This document shows, piece by piece, positions 8,826 through 16,784 of a stretch of 64,000 nucleotides of DNA. Numbering within the stretch: the stretch's first letter is position 1; each line of letters starts with the position of its first letter. The notes beneath the pieces are model-generated. The model was not told where the DNA came from. It did no database searches and worked only from the letters and a program-made list of their open reading frames with translations. Source of the stretch: an uncultured Rubrobacteraceae bacterium (GTDB taxonomy: Bacteria; Actinomycetota; Rubrobacteria; Rubrobacterales; Rubrobacteraceae); the NCBI GenBank assembly GCA_902806085.1, contig CADCVH010000108.1, forward strand, positions 62,001 to 126,000, in the 5' to 3' direction. A program made the translations under genes and the position numbers.

Positions 8826-9713
8826 TCAACCTATCTCGTGCTGCGACTGGTCCTCTATGACCCTCAACAGCGCCGAATGGTCCTCGCCGCCCCAGCCCTT
8901 CCTACTCATGGTCATCAGCATCTGGTCTACGACGGCCGTGACCGGCAAGGCGACGCCGTACTCGCGGCCGGCCGCGAGCGCGATACCTAGGTCCTTGTGG
9001 TGCAGCTCGGAGCGGAAACCGGGGTCGAAGGTGTGGGAGAGGAACTTCTCGCGCTTGACCTCCATCACCTTGTTGCCCGCAAGGCCGCCGCCCAAGACGT
9101 CGAGGATCTTCTCGGGCGAGACGCCGCCCTTGGAGCCGAGCACGAGGGCTTCGGAGACGGCCTCTATGGTCAACGCCACCACGATCTGGTTTGCCGCCTT
9201 GGTGACCTGCCCGGCCCCCGTAGGACCTACGTGCGTGACGGTCTTACCCATGATCTCGAAGAGCGGCCTCGCCCGATCGAAGTCCGCCTCGCTGCCCCCG
9301 ACCATGATCGAGAGCGTTCCGTCTATTGCCCCCACGTCCCCGCCCGAGACCGGCGCGTCCAGCAGCGAGGCGCCCCTCTCTTTGGCCCCCCCGGCCAGCT
9401 CCTCGGTGACCACGGGGGAGATGGTGCTCATGTCCACGATCAGGGCGCCCTCGCGGATGCCCTCGAAGACGCCACCTTCCCCCGCGAGCACCTCCCTGAC
9501 CTGCGGCGAGTCGGGGAGCATGGTGACGACGACGTCGCACCCCTCCGCGACCTCCCTCGGGCTGCCGGCCGCCGCAGCCCCTTCTCCCGCAAGCTCCTCG
9601 GCCTTCTGTGGGCTGCGGTTGTGGACCACGAGGTCGTAACCGGCCTCCATCAGGTTCCTCGCCATCGGCCTGCCCATGATCCCGAGCCCGATGAACCCCA
9701 CCGTGTCCGCCAA
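8826..9713 (-). CDS. glxR: Tartronate semialdehyde reductase (2-hydroxy-3-oxopropionate reductase)
   Basis: 295 residues. Start is TTG with GGGAGG 6 bp upstream. Beta-hydroxyacid dehydrogenase family: Rossmann motif GFIGLGIMGRPMARNL near residue 6, substrate loop DAPVSGGDVGAIDGTLSIMV near 118, and catalytic Lys in GAGQVTKAANQIV near 172, followed by the all-helical C-terminal domain. It reduces tartronate semialdehyde to D-glycerate with NAD(P)H in the cytoplasm. It lies between gcl and hyi in one operon, with 40 bp to gcl. HIBADH-type enzymes share the fold, but the context points to glyoxylate metabolism. Confidence 0.93.
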   Translation of the reverse strand: MADTVGFIGLGIMGRPMARNLMEAGYDLVVHNRSPQKAEELAGEGAAAAGSPREVAEGCDVVVTMLPDSPQVREVLAGEGGVFEGIREGALIVDMSTISPVVTEELAGGAKERGASLLDAPVSGGDVGAIDGTLSIMVGGSEADFDRARPLFEIMGKTVTHVGPTGAGQVTKAANQIVVALTIEAVSEALVLGSKGGVSPEKILDVLGGGLAGNKVMEVKREKFLSHTFDPGFRSELHHKDLGIALAAGREYGVALPVTAVVDQMLMTMSRKGWGGEDHSALLRVIEDQSQHEIG

Positions 9714-9727
9714 GACTTCCTCCCTCG

Positions 9728-10540
9728 CTAGAGTTTCAGGTTCGAAACGGCGACGTCCCCGCCGCGCCCCTCTTCGGGCAGCCAGCCGAAGCTCTCCTCC
9801 GTGGTCCGGGTCGTCGGGTTGTACTCCAGGCCGACGTAGCCCTCGTAGCCGAGCCTCTCGAGCTCCGCGAGCACGAACGGGTAGTGGATCTCACCCGTCC
9901 CAGGCTCCCCGCGCCCCGGCGAATCCGCGACCTGGACGTGCCCTATCGTGTCTATGTTCTCCTGCAGCGTCGCCACCAGGTTCCCTTCCATCCTCTGCAT
10001 GTGATAGAAGTCGTGCTGGATCTTGACGTTCTCCCGCCCCACGCTCTCCACGAACTCGACCGCCTGCCCGGTCGTGTACAGCAGATAAGGGCCGTTCTCT
10101 AAGGTGTTCACCGCCTCGACCATGACCGTGACGCCCGCCTCTCTCGCCGCGTCCGCGGCAAAGGCGACGTTCTCCCCGGCGAGGGCCAACTGCTCCTGCC
10201 GGTCCATGCCCTCCTTCTCGTGCCCGGCGAGCACGTTCATGCGTCCGCAGCCGAGCCTCCGTGCGAGATCCAGGGCGACGGGCACGTTCTCCCGAAACCG
10301 TCCCACCCGGTCGGGATCACCGACGAGACCCCTGTCCCCGGCCGGCATGTCCCCGGCGTCGAAGTTGAAGAGCGCGACCGTGAGTCCAGCCTCCCGGATG
10401 GCCGCCTCCACCTCTCCCAAGTCCTCCCCCGAAGGCCACCAGAACTCGACCGCCGAAAAGCCTGCCTCTCCCGCCTTCCCAAAACGCTCCAGAAACGGGA
10501 CCTCCTTGAACAGGATCGAAACGTTCGCGCTGAACCTCAT
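9728..10540 (-). CDS. hyi: Hydroxypyruvate isomerase
   Basis: 270 residues, ATG start preceded by an AGGGGGAGGG Shine-Dalgarno; an ATG nine codons further upstream lacks such a site. Sugar-phosphate-isomerase-like TIM barrel: the N-terminal MRFSANVSILFKEVPFLERF is typical of Hyi, and metal/substrate residues appear in VMVEAVNT near 140 (Glu), QHDFYHMQRMEG near 175, and HVQVADSPGRGEPGTGEIHY near 211, with Glu in YVGLEYNP. It interconverts hydroxypyruvate and tartronate semialdehyde. First gene of the glyoxylate operon; a clear promoter with two dyads lies upstream at 10555-10623. Confidence 0.92.
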   Translation of the reverse strand: MRFSANVSILFKEVPFLERFGKAGEAGFSAVEFWWPSGEDLGEVEAAIREAGLTVALFNFDAGDMPAGDRGLVGDPDRVGRFRENVPVALDLARRLGCGRMNVLAGHEKEGMDRQEQLALAGENVAFAADAAREAGVTVMVEAVNTLENGPYLLYTTGQAVEFVESVGRENVKIQHDFYHMQRMEGNLVATLQENIDTIGHVQVADSPGRGEPGTGEIHYPFVLAELERLGYEGYVGLEYNPTTRTTEESFGWLPEEGRGGDVAVSNLKL

Positions 10541-10554
10541 CCCTCCCCCTTTTA

Positions 10555-10623
10555 CTCCATAATGCAAAATATAAATTTCACTTCACGGAACCAAGTATAA
10601 GTAGATACGGGGCGGGATGTCAA
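10555..10623 (-). promoter_or_regulatory. Promoter and paired operator-like dyads of the hyi-glxR-gcl-glycerate kinase operon
   Basis: On the minus strand: -35 TTGACA (10618-10623), 18-bp spacer, -10 TATACT (10594-10599). Just downstream lie two degenerate TTCC-N7-GGAA-type elements: 10576-10590 (TTTC-N7-GGAA) and 10555-10569 (CTCC-N7-AAAA), exactly 21 bp apart, i.e. two helical turns. The same layout recurs upstream of the urate permease gene. The most likely ligand is the IclR-type regulator encoded next door (inference). Confidence 0.65.
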
Positions 10624-10797
10624 GGTGAGAGAACGGGGGAGCTTTTGTCCTTCGACACGTCTGCGTCGGGTGGGGTCGATCTTGGGGGGAAAGCCACGTC
10701 GAGGGTGAAGGCGTCTTCGATCGGTGGGGGGCGCTGGCGATTAGAAGCCGGAGGCTGGTCGGCTGAAAGTCGGCGGCGCGGTTCCCGACGAATACCG

Positions 10798-11586
10798 CTA
10801 CGAGGCCGGGCCGCTCAAGGAGTAGGAGAGGTCGGCGGCTATGCGTTTTATCTGGGGGATGATCTCCTCCAGGCGTTCCCCGCCCAGCCTGCCCGCCGGC
10901 CCGGACACGCTGATGGCCGCCACGACCCTGCCCTCGGCACCCGAGACGGGCGCCGCGACGCAGCGGACGCCTTCTTCGATCTCTTCTGAGTCCGTCGCGT
11001 AGCCCTGCTCCCGGATAACCTCCAGCTCTCCGAGAAGCCGGTCCATGTCGGTGACCGTGTGCTGCGTAAACCGGGCCAGCCCGCTGCGCCCCAGAACCGC
11101 CTGGACGGCCTCCGGGGGCTGGAACGCCAGAAGCACCTTCCCGGTACCGCTCGCGTGCGGCGGCACCCGGTTGCCTGGCTCGGTAAACATCCTGACCATT
11201 CGCGGCGCCGGCACCTGCTCGATGTAGACCACTGAGTTCCGGTCCAGCGCCGCGAGGTTGGCCGACTCCTGGCTGACCTCCATCAGCTCCTGCAAAAAGG
11301 GCCGTGCCAGCGGGCCGAGACGCTCCCGCGACGAAGAAGCGAGCGTTATCGCGCGCGGACCCAGCGTGTACTTCCGGCTGTCAGAGACCTGCCGGGCGTA
11401 GCCCCGCCGCGTCAGCGTCGAGAGGAGCCGGTGGACCGTTCCGTTCGCAAGACCTACGGAGAGCCCGATCTCGCTGATCCCAAGCTCCCCCTCCGAATGT
11501 CCCAGCATCTCCAGTATGTCCAGCGCCCGCTCCAAAGACTGGACCCCACCTGCCTGCGGTGCCCCGCTGCCCGCCGCGTCCGCCAA
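10798..11586 (-). CDS. IclR-family transcriptional regulator
   Basis: 262 residues, TTG start. The N-terminal winged HTH spans residues about 14-75 (SLERALDILEML, ISEIGLSVGLANGTVHRLL, GYARQVSDSRKYTLG); the C-terminal effector domain follows (RNSVVYIEQVPAPRMVRM, PPHASGTGKVLLA, CVAAPVSGAEGRVVAAIS). Relatives such as AllR and GclR/KdgR sense glyoxylate, allantoin or similar small acids. It lies between the allantoin operon and the glyoxylate operon, all on one strand, and its own promoter carries the best TTCC-N7-GGAA dyad of the region. I infer that it controls both operons and itself. Confidence 0.92.
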   Translation of the reverse strand: MADAAGSGAPQAGGVQSLERALDILEMLGHSEGELGISEIGLSVGLANGTVHRLLSTLTRRGYARQVSDSRKYTLGPRAITLASSSRERLGPLARPFLQELMEVSQESANLAALDRNSVVYIEQVPAPRMVRMFTEPGNRVPPHASGTGKVLLAFQPPEAVQAVLGRSGLARFTQHTVTDMDRLLGELEVIREQGYATDSEEIEEGVRCVAAPVSGAEGRVVAAISVSGPAGRLGGERLEEIIPQIKRIAADLSYSLSGPAS

Positions 11587-11612
11587 AAGTCACCCGCTCT
11601 CTAGAATATCTC

Positions 11613-11641
11613 TTCCTCCAGTCGGAATTCGCCAGAGTATA
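11613..11641 (-). promoter_or_regulatory. Putative iclR-type promoter with perfect TTCC-N7-GGAA dyad
   Basis: The minus-strand -10 TATACT lies at 11636-11641; no good -35 is visible. Nine bases downstream is TTCC-TCCAGTC-GGAA (11613-11627), the cleanest copy of the dyad also found at the hyi, urate permease and xanthine dehydrogenase promoters. It suggests autoregulation of the IclR gene starting at 11586. Confidence 0.5.
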
Positions 11642-11718
11642 TACCGGTGATCGAGGTCGGGACGTCCGGGTCTAACGGCGATGCCCGAAGACGAGGACTA
11701 AACCATGGGGAACGCCGC

Positions 11719-12132
11719 TCAGGCTTTCTCGAAGACGATGTCCTGGGCGCCTTCCCAGAGGCACAGCTCGCCGAGTGGGCGGAGGTTCTCGCGGCCTTCG
11801 GTGACCGTCATCAGGTGGTTTGCGGCGAGCTCGCCGAGCTTGCTCTTGAAGACCGTGCCGTAGTAGGGGAACAGGATCTCCGTCTCCGAGTAGCCGCCGG
11901 GGTAGAACAGGATCTCCCCGGCCTGCGGCACGCTCGTCGCGTCCTCCCACGGGACCCCGAGGTCGTAGTCGCCCAGAGGTATCCAGCACGACTCCCCGCT
12001 CCACCTGACGTGAACGACCTTCTGCCGGTAGGGGAGGAGCTTCTCGAAGGCCTCCACCGTCTTCGGGCATCGCTCCCGCTCCCAACGGGCCAGAAACTCG
12101 TAAGGTCCCGCCGTTATCTTTACGTCGCTCAC
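11719..12132 (-). CDS. DUF3830 family protein in allantoin operon
   Basis: 137 residues from a GTG at 12132 with AGGGGAG upstream. The sequence fits the DUF3830 family, thought from memory to have a cyclophilin-like beta-barrel fold. Conserved-looking segments are HVRWSGESCWIPLGDYDLGV near residue 38, AGEILFYPGGYSETEILFPY near 69 and the C-terminal LCLWEGAQDIVF. It starts 4 bp after the allantoinase stop, so it is the last gene of the urate/allantoin operon. Function is unknown. No ureidoglycolate-handling enzyme or allantoin racemase is visible in the window, so this protein is a candidate for one of those missing steps (inference only). Confidence 0.8.
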   Translation of the reverse strand: MSDVKITAGPYEFLARWERERCPKTVEAFEKLLPYRQKVVHVRWSGESCWIPLGDYDLGVPWEDATSVPQAGEILFYPGGYSETEILFPYYGTVFKSKLGELAANHLMTVTEGRENLRPLGELCLWEGAQDIVFEKA

Positions 12133-12136
12133 GCGC

Positions 12137-13546
12137 CTACTCTCCCCTGATCTCGGTTTGTTCTTGCTCTCGACCGGACGGTATTCTAGCGGCCTTGCGC
12201 TCCGGTTTGACGAGCCTCCCGACCGGCTCCGAGACGACCCTGCCGTCTCGGAAGACCGTCGTCCCGCGCACGATAGTACGGACGACCCTGCCCTGGAAAG
12301 CACGTCCGACGTAGGGGCTCGTTTTGTGGCGGTAGAAGAGATCGTGCGGTTTCACGGTGGTCATCTCCCCGAGGTCCACCAGCGCGAGGTCGGCGTCGGC
12401 GCCGACTCCTATCCCGCCCTTGCCGCAGAGCCCGAACCGCCCGGCCACGTTGGCAGAGGTAAGGGCGGCGACGTTTTCGAGTGGCAGTCCGCGTCCATGG
12501 TGGCCCTCGTCCAGCATCACGTTCAGGAGGGACTGGCAACCGGCGATGCCGCCCCAGGCGCGGAACATGTCGGCGCCGACCTTCATCTCGGGTGGGCAGG
12601 GCGAGTGGTCCGAGGTGACGAAGTCTACGTTCCCGTCTAGGAGCCGGTCCCAGAGGTCTTCGAGATCTCCGCGTGGGCGGAGTGGCGGGGCGCACTTGGC
12701 GACCGCGCCGAGGGCTTCGGCGTCCTCGTCGGTGAGAATGAGGTAGTGGGCGCAGGTCTCGCAGGTGACGTCCACACCCCGGGCACGGGCTTCGGCCACG
12801 AGGGCCACGCCGCGGCCGGTGCTCACGTGGACCACGTGCAGCGGGCAGCCGGTCTCCTCGGCGAGGAGGATGGCGCGGCAGATAGCTTCCAGTTCCGCCA
12901 CCACAGGACGCGAGTCCAGGTAGTCGCGCATCGCGGTCCTGAGGGTACCGGCGGCGCGGCGGGTTAGCCCGTCCGTGATCTCCTTGTTCTCCGCGTGAAC
13001 CAGTACCGGGAGGCCGAGCCGAGCCGCCTCCCGCATCCCTTCGAAAAGCGTCAGGTCGTCCGCGGGCGCGTAGTCCAGGGTGCCGGTCGTGGACATGAAC
13101 GCCTTGAACCCGGCGACGCCCCTCTCCGCCAGTTCCTCCAGGCGTCCCAGATTGCCGGGCACGAGCCCGCCGTAGAACGCGAAGTCCACCAGGGAGGATC
13201 CTTCGGCCAGCGCGACCTTCTCGTCGAAGCCCGCCGCGTCGCAAGTGGGCGGATAGGCGTTCAGCGGCATCTCGACGTAAGAAGTGAGGCCGCCGGCGGC
13301 CAGCGCCCGGGAGCCCGTGGCAAAGCCCTCCCAATCGGTGCGCCCGGGCTCGTTGAAGTGGGCGTGGGCGTCGATGGCACCCGGGAAGACGTGCAGGCCC
13401 CGGGCGTCTATCTCCTCGGCTGCGGCGCCCTCTATGTCGGGCTCGACGGCGGAGATCCTGCCGTCAGAGACGGCGAGGTCGGCCTCGCGCGGGCCGTCCG
13501 CCCCGACGAGGGTTCCGCCGCGCAGGGTCAGGTCGTGCGCGCTCAA
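12137..13546 (-). CDS. allB: Allantoinase (cyclic amidohydrolase)
   Basis: 469 residues. Start is TTG at 13546, overlapping the allC stop (TTGA) with GGAGG 7 bp upstream; the longer open frame upstream is antiparallel noise inside allC. Amidohydrolase superfamily, dihydroorotase-like: metal ligands in DAHAHFNEPGRTDWEGF near residue 57, the carboxylated Lys in GFKAFMS near 148, His in LVHAEN near 184 and HVVHVS near 240, and catalytic Asp in TSDHSPCPP near 313. It opens allantoin to allantoate in the cytoplasm. The FNEPGR-x-DWEG signature fits allantoinase better than hydantoinase, and the uricase pathway genes upstream agree. Confidence 0.92.
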   Translation of the reverse strand: MSAHDLTLRGGTLVGADGPREADLAVSDGRISAVEPDIEGAAAEEIDARGLHVFPGAIDAHAHFNEPGRTDWEGFATGSRALAAGGLTSYVEMPLNAYPPTCDAAGFDEKVALAEGSSLVDFAFYGGLVPGNLGRLEELAERGVAGFKAFMSTTGTLDYAPADDLTLFEGMREAARLGLPVLVHAENKEITDGLTRRAAGTLRTAMRDYLDSRPVVAELEAICRAILLAEETGCPLHVVHVSTGRGVALVAEARARGVDVTCETCAHYLILTDEDAEALGAVAKCAPPLRPRGDLEDLWDRLLDGNVDFVTSDHSPCPPEMKVGADMFRAWGGIAGCQSLLNVMLDEGHHGRGLPLENVAALTSANVAGRFGLCGKGGIGVGADADLALVDLGEMTTVKPHDLFYRHKTSPYVGRAFQGRVVRTIVRGTTVFRDGRVVSEPVGRLVKPERKAARIPSGREQEQTEIRGE

Positions 13547-14769
13547 GTCCTCACCTCCGCGACCAGCCGGATAAAGCGTCCCAGCGTTCTTATGGCGACC
13601 TCCACGTCCTCTTTCGCGACCGACTCGGCCGGGTTGTGGCTGATGCCCTCCTCGCAGCGGACAAAGAGCATGGCGATGGGGGCGAGGACGGAGACCTGCG
13701 CCGCGTCGTGGCCGGCGCCGCTCGGCAGACGGTGCACGGGGAGGCCGGTGTCTTCGACGGCCCCCGCGAGCAGATCGCTGAGTCCCCGGTCGGCCGGGAC
13801 GGCGGGGGTCTCCTGGCGCAGTTGCCACTCGCAAGAGCAGCCGTTTTCCGCGGCGATCTCGGCGGCCCTGCGTTCCAGGTTGTCGCGCAGGAGTTCGCGC
13901 ACCCCATCGACCGGGTGGCGCAGGTCCAGGGAGAGACGGGCCTCGCCGGGGACCACGTTGATCGCCCCCGGGAGCGCCCGTATCTCCCCGACCGTCGCCA
14001 CCGCCGGCGGCTCCTCCCTGGCGCAACTACTAGCTTCCAGGACGAACCCCGCCGCCGCGCACAGAGCATCCTTGCGGCCCTCCATCGGCACCGTACCCGC
14101 GTGCCCGGCCTTACCCCTAAAGGCGATCCTGACGCGGCTCTGGCCGTTGATCGCCGTGACCACCCCGACGGGCAGGCCGAGGTCCTCCAGCACCGGACCC
14201 TGCTCTATGTGGACTTCGCAGTAGCCGAGGAGGTCCGCCGGGTCCCGGCCGCTCACTTCCAGGGCGAACGGGTCGCCCCCGAAGGCGCGCACCGCCTCCA
14301 TGAGGGTCACGCCGCCCCCATCCTCCAGGTCCAGACGCTTGCGGTCGAAGGCGCCGGCGTAGGCGGAACTGCCGAGAAAGGTCGTGCCAAAGCGCAGCCC
14401 CTCCTCGTCCGCGAAGGCGACGACCTCTATCGCGAACGGCAAACGTTCGCCGCGGTTGTGGAGTTGCTGGACGCAGGCGACGGCGGAGAGGACGCCCAGG
14501 ATGCCGTCGTAGCGGCCGGCGTCGCGCACGGTGTCCAGGTGGGAGCCGAGGAGGAGGGTCTTCTCTCCCGTCCCCTCGTAGCGGCCGACGAGGTTGCCTA
14601 TCTCGTCGCGGCCGGTCGTCATGCCGGCCATCCGCATCCAGCCGGCCACGATGCTGTTCGCCTCGTTCATCGCCCGGGAGCCGTAGGGGCGGACGATCAG
14701 GCCCGGCTCCCCGCTGATGTTGGCGAGCAGGTCGCACCGCTCCATCACGGTCGCCGCGGTGTCTCTCAC
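13543..14769 (-). CDS. allC: Allantoate amidohydrolase (M20 / hydantoinase-carbamoylase family)
   Basis: 408 residues, GTG start with GGGAG upstream. M20-type zinc hydrolase: metal and catalytic residues in LLGSHLDTV near residue 74, GRYDGILGV near 86 and FADEEGLRF near 118 (adjacent acid pair), His in EVHIEQGPVLE near 188, dimerisation/lid segment GKAGHAGTVPM near 220, and the C-terminal His in SGAGHDAAQ and EGISHNPAES. It releases ammonia and CO2 from allantoate to give ureidoglycine or ureidoglycolate. Beta-ureidopropionase and N-carbamoyl amino acid hydrolases are close relatives; adjacency to allantoinase decides the call. Confidence 0.88.
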   Translation of the reverse strand: MRDTAATVMERCDLLANISGEPGLIVRPYGSRAMNEANSIVAGWMRMAGMTTGRDEIGNLVGRYEGTGEKTLLLGSHLDTVRDAGRYDGILGVLSAVACVQQLHNRGERLPFAIEVVAFADEEGLRFGTTFLGSSAYAGAFDRKRLDLEDGGGVTLMEAVRAFGGDPFALEVSGRDPADLLGYCEVHIEQGPVLEDLGLPVGVVTAINGQSRVRIAFRGKAGHAGTVPMEGRKDALCAAAGFVLEASSCAREEPPAVATVGEIRALPGAINVVPGEARLSLDLRHPVDGVRELLRDNLERRAAEIAAENGCSCEWQLRQETPAVPADRGLSDLLAGAVEDTGLPVHRLPSGAGHDAAQVSVLAPIAMLFVRCEEGISHNPAESVAKEDVEVAIRTLGRFIRLVAEVRT

Positions 14770-14787
14770 GCCTTCTCCCTTCCCGCG

Positions 14788-16275
14788 CTAGCCGCGGCCT
14801 CGCACGGGCCCGTCTTCGTCCAGGACCACCGTCCTGTGGCGCCTGGCTATCGCCCAGTACATCACGGACGCGATGCCGGCCCCGACAAACCAGGAGAACG
14901 GGGCGAGGTCGCCAAACCGTGGGATCAGCGCCACGATTAGGGCGATGATCGAGGCGGGCGCGAAGGCGTAGAGGGCGTCGGGGTTCCAGCCTCGCCTGTA
15001 CCAGTACGGCCCGGCCGATCCTTCGCGGAAGAGGGCGTGGACCTCTATCCGTCCCCGCTTTATGAGGTAGTAGTCCGCGACGATGACGCCGAAGATCGGG
15101 CCAAGCAGGGCCCCAAGGCCGCCCAGGAAGTAGTTTATGGCGACGGGGCTGTTGAAGATGTACCAGGGCATCACCATCACGGCGAGGAGCGCCGTGATCA
15201 GGCCGCCGCGCCTGAAGTCTATGTATTTAGGGAACGCGTTGGCGAAGTCGTAGGAGGGCCCGACGAAGTTCGCGACGATGTTGATCCCGACCGTCGCGAG
15301 CGCGAAGGTGACGGCCCCTATGACTATGGCCAATGTACTCGGGATCTCCGCGACGAGCTCGACGGGGTCCGTGATGGCCTCGCCGTAGACGGCTATGGAC
15401 CCCGCGGTGGTGACCACGACGACCGCCGAGAACAGCATGAAGTTGACGGGCAGGCCCCAGAAGTTGCCCCGACGGACCATGCGCTCCGAGGGCGCCCAGC
15501 GCGAGAAATCGCAGAAGTTGAGCATCAGCGTGGAGAAGTAGCTCACGACGAGGGCGACGGCCGTAAAGAAGAGGAAGATCGTCTGGCCGGCAGAGAGGTC
15601 GCGGGAGCCGAGGGAGAAGTCCATGTCGGAGCCGGCCTCGTACCAGATCCAGGCCGCGAGCACGAACATGGCGACGTAGATCGCGGGGCCCGACCAGTCC
15701 ACGAGCGTGCGGATGGAGTCCATGCCGTGGCGCAGGACGAGCAACTGGACGAGCCACATCAGCAGGAAGCAGGCCCAACCCAAAGTGGAGAGCCCCAGGA
15801 TCGAGTTCTGGTTCAAAGAATCGAGCCCCGGGAAGATCTCGAGGAGGAGGATGAGCACCGCCACCGAGGCCAGCCACGTCTGGATGCCGTACCAGAACGT
15901 CGCTATGACCGCCCGCGTCAGCGCGGGGAGGTTCGCCCCGAAGACCCCGAAGCTGATCCGCGCGAGCACCGGATAAGGTATTCCCTGCCGCTGCCCCGCG
16001 ACGCTGATGAGGTTCATCAGGAAGTAGACGGCCGTTATGCCGACCATCAGCGCCAGGAATACCTGCCACCCCGTCAGCCCCAGAAAGAACAACCCGGCGG
16101 CGAACGTGTAGCCGCCGATGCTGTGCACGTCAGCCATCCACGTGGCGAAGAGGCTATAGGTGGTCCATCCCCGCTCTTCGTCCTTTAGCGGCCGGAGGTC
16201 TTCGTTGTAGAGCCGCTCGCTGTAGTCGCCCGAAACTACCCCCGCTTCGCGCCCGGACACCGTCTGCTCAGACAT
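14788..16275 (-). CDS. NCS1-family permease, probably for allantoin or a related hydantoin/purine
   Basis: 495 residues, ATG start, about 12 transmembrane helices. NCS1 signatures are RLYNEDLRPLKDEERGWTTY and WMADVHSIGGYTFAAGLFFL at the N-terminus, ARISFGVFGANLPALTRA near 105, and FWYGIQTWLAS near 127, with the family's usual length. NCS1 transporters are Na+ or H+ symporters for hydantoins, allantoin, cytosine or uracil. Placed between allC and uraH, allantoin is the best guess (PucI-like). The 155-bp gap upstream has no strong promoter, so it is probably read from the 20.1-kb promoter. Confidence 0.88.
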   Translation of the reverse strand: MSEQTVSGREAGVVSGDYSERLYNEDLRPLKDEERGWTTYSLFATWMADVHSIGGYTFAAGLFFLGLTGWQVFLALMVGITAVYFLMNLISVAGQRQGIPYPVLARISFGVFGANLPALTRAVIATFWYGIQTWLASVAVLILLLEIFPGLDSLNQNSILGLSTLGWACFLLMWLVQLLVLRHGMDSIRTLVDWSGPAIYVAMFVLAAWIWYEAGSDMDFSLGSRDLSAGQTIFLFFTAVALVVSYFSTLMLNFCDFSRWAPSERMVRRGNFWGLPVNFMLFSAVVVVTTAGSIAVYGEAITDPVELVAEIPSTLAIVIGAVTFALATVGINIVANFVGPSYDFANAFPKYIDFRRGGLITALLAVMVMPWYIFNSPVAINYFLGGLGALLGPIFGVIVADYYLIKRGRIEVHALFREGSAGPYWYRRGWNPDALYAFAPASIIALIVALIPRFGDLAPFSWFVGAGIASVMYWAIARRHRTVVLDEDGPVRGRG

Positions 16276-16430
16276 CGTTGCTCCTTCCAGTTCGCTCTCC
16301 GTCCTCGTGTTCTTTTCGTATCACGGGTCCTCCCGCCCGAGGGCGTCGGCGGGAATCTCCCCGGCCTTCCTCCAGTTGAACCCGTCCGGCTATCTCAGCC
16401 TCCTGGCTCCACCTTCATCCCTTTGCGTCC

Positions 16431-16784
16431 TCAACTCCCCCTGTAAGTGCTATAGGAGTAAGGGGAGGCGAGTAGTGGGACGTGGTAGTGGGAATCGGAG
16501 TCCGCGACACCGAACCGGACCGGGACATGCGTCAGGAAGGGCGGGTCCGGCAGGTTCGGCTCCCCGGAGAAGTACCCGGCGACGTCGAAGACGATCTCGT
16601 AGAGCCCGATGGAGAACTCCTCTGTTCCTAGCAGCGGTTCGTCCGTCCGGCCGTCGGCGTTTGTCCGAAGCGTCTTTAGGCGTTTTCGCTCCCCGTCTCC
16701 GACGGCGAACAGCTCTATAGACATGCCCGCGGCGGGCCGGCCGTTGGCGGTGTCGAGGACGTGGGTGGTGAGAAAGCCGCTCAC
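16431..16784 (-). CDS. uraH: 5-hydroxyisourate hydrolase (transthyretin-like)
   Basis: 117 residues from a GTG overlapping the uricase stop (GTGA). Transthyretin-related protein: N-terminal FLTTHVLDTANGRPAAGM (catalytic His in TTHVLD), Arg in LRTNADGRTDEPLL, His in SDSHYHVPLLASPY, and the C-terminal hallmark YRGS exactly at the end. It hydrolyses 5-hydroxyisourate, the product of uricase, to OHCU in the cytoplasm. It works directly between the two neighbouring genes of the operon. Confidence 0.95.
   Translation of the reverse strand: MSGFLTTHVLDTANGRPAAGMSIELFAVGDGERKRLKTLRTNADGRTDEPLLGTEEFSIGLYEIVFDVAGYFSGEPNLPDPPFLTHVPVRFGVADSDSHYHVPLLASPYSYSTYRGS

Noticed and set aside
13547-14026. N-terminal extension of allantoinase by about 160 residues
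   Set aside because: The extension lies inside allC in another frame and is low-complexity; the TTG at 13546 has a perfect Shine-Dalgarno and gives a normal-length protein.
16276-16430. Separate promoter with a TTCC-N7 site for the NCS1 permease
   Set aside because: TTCCTCCAGTT resembles the iclR element but the second half is wrong and no -35/-10 pair is visible.
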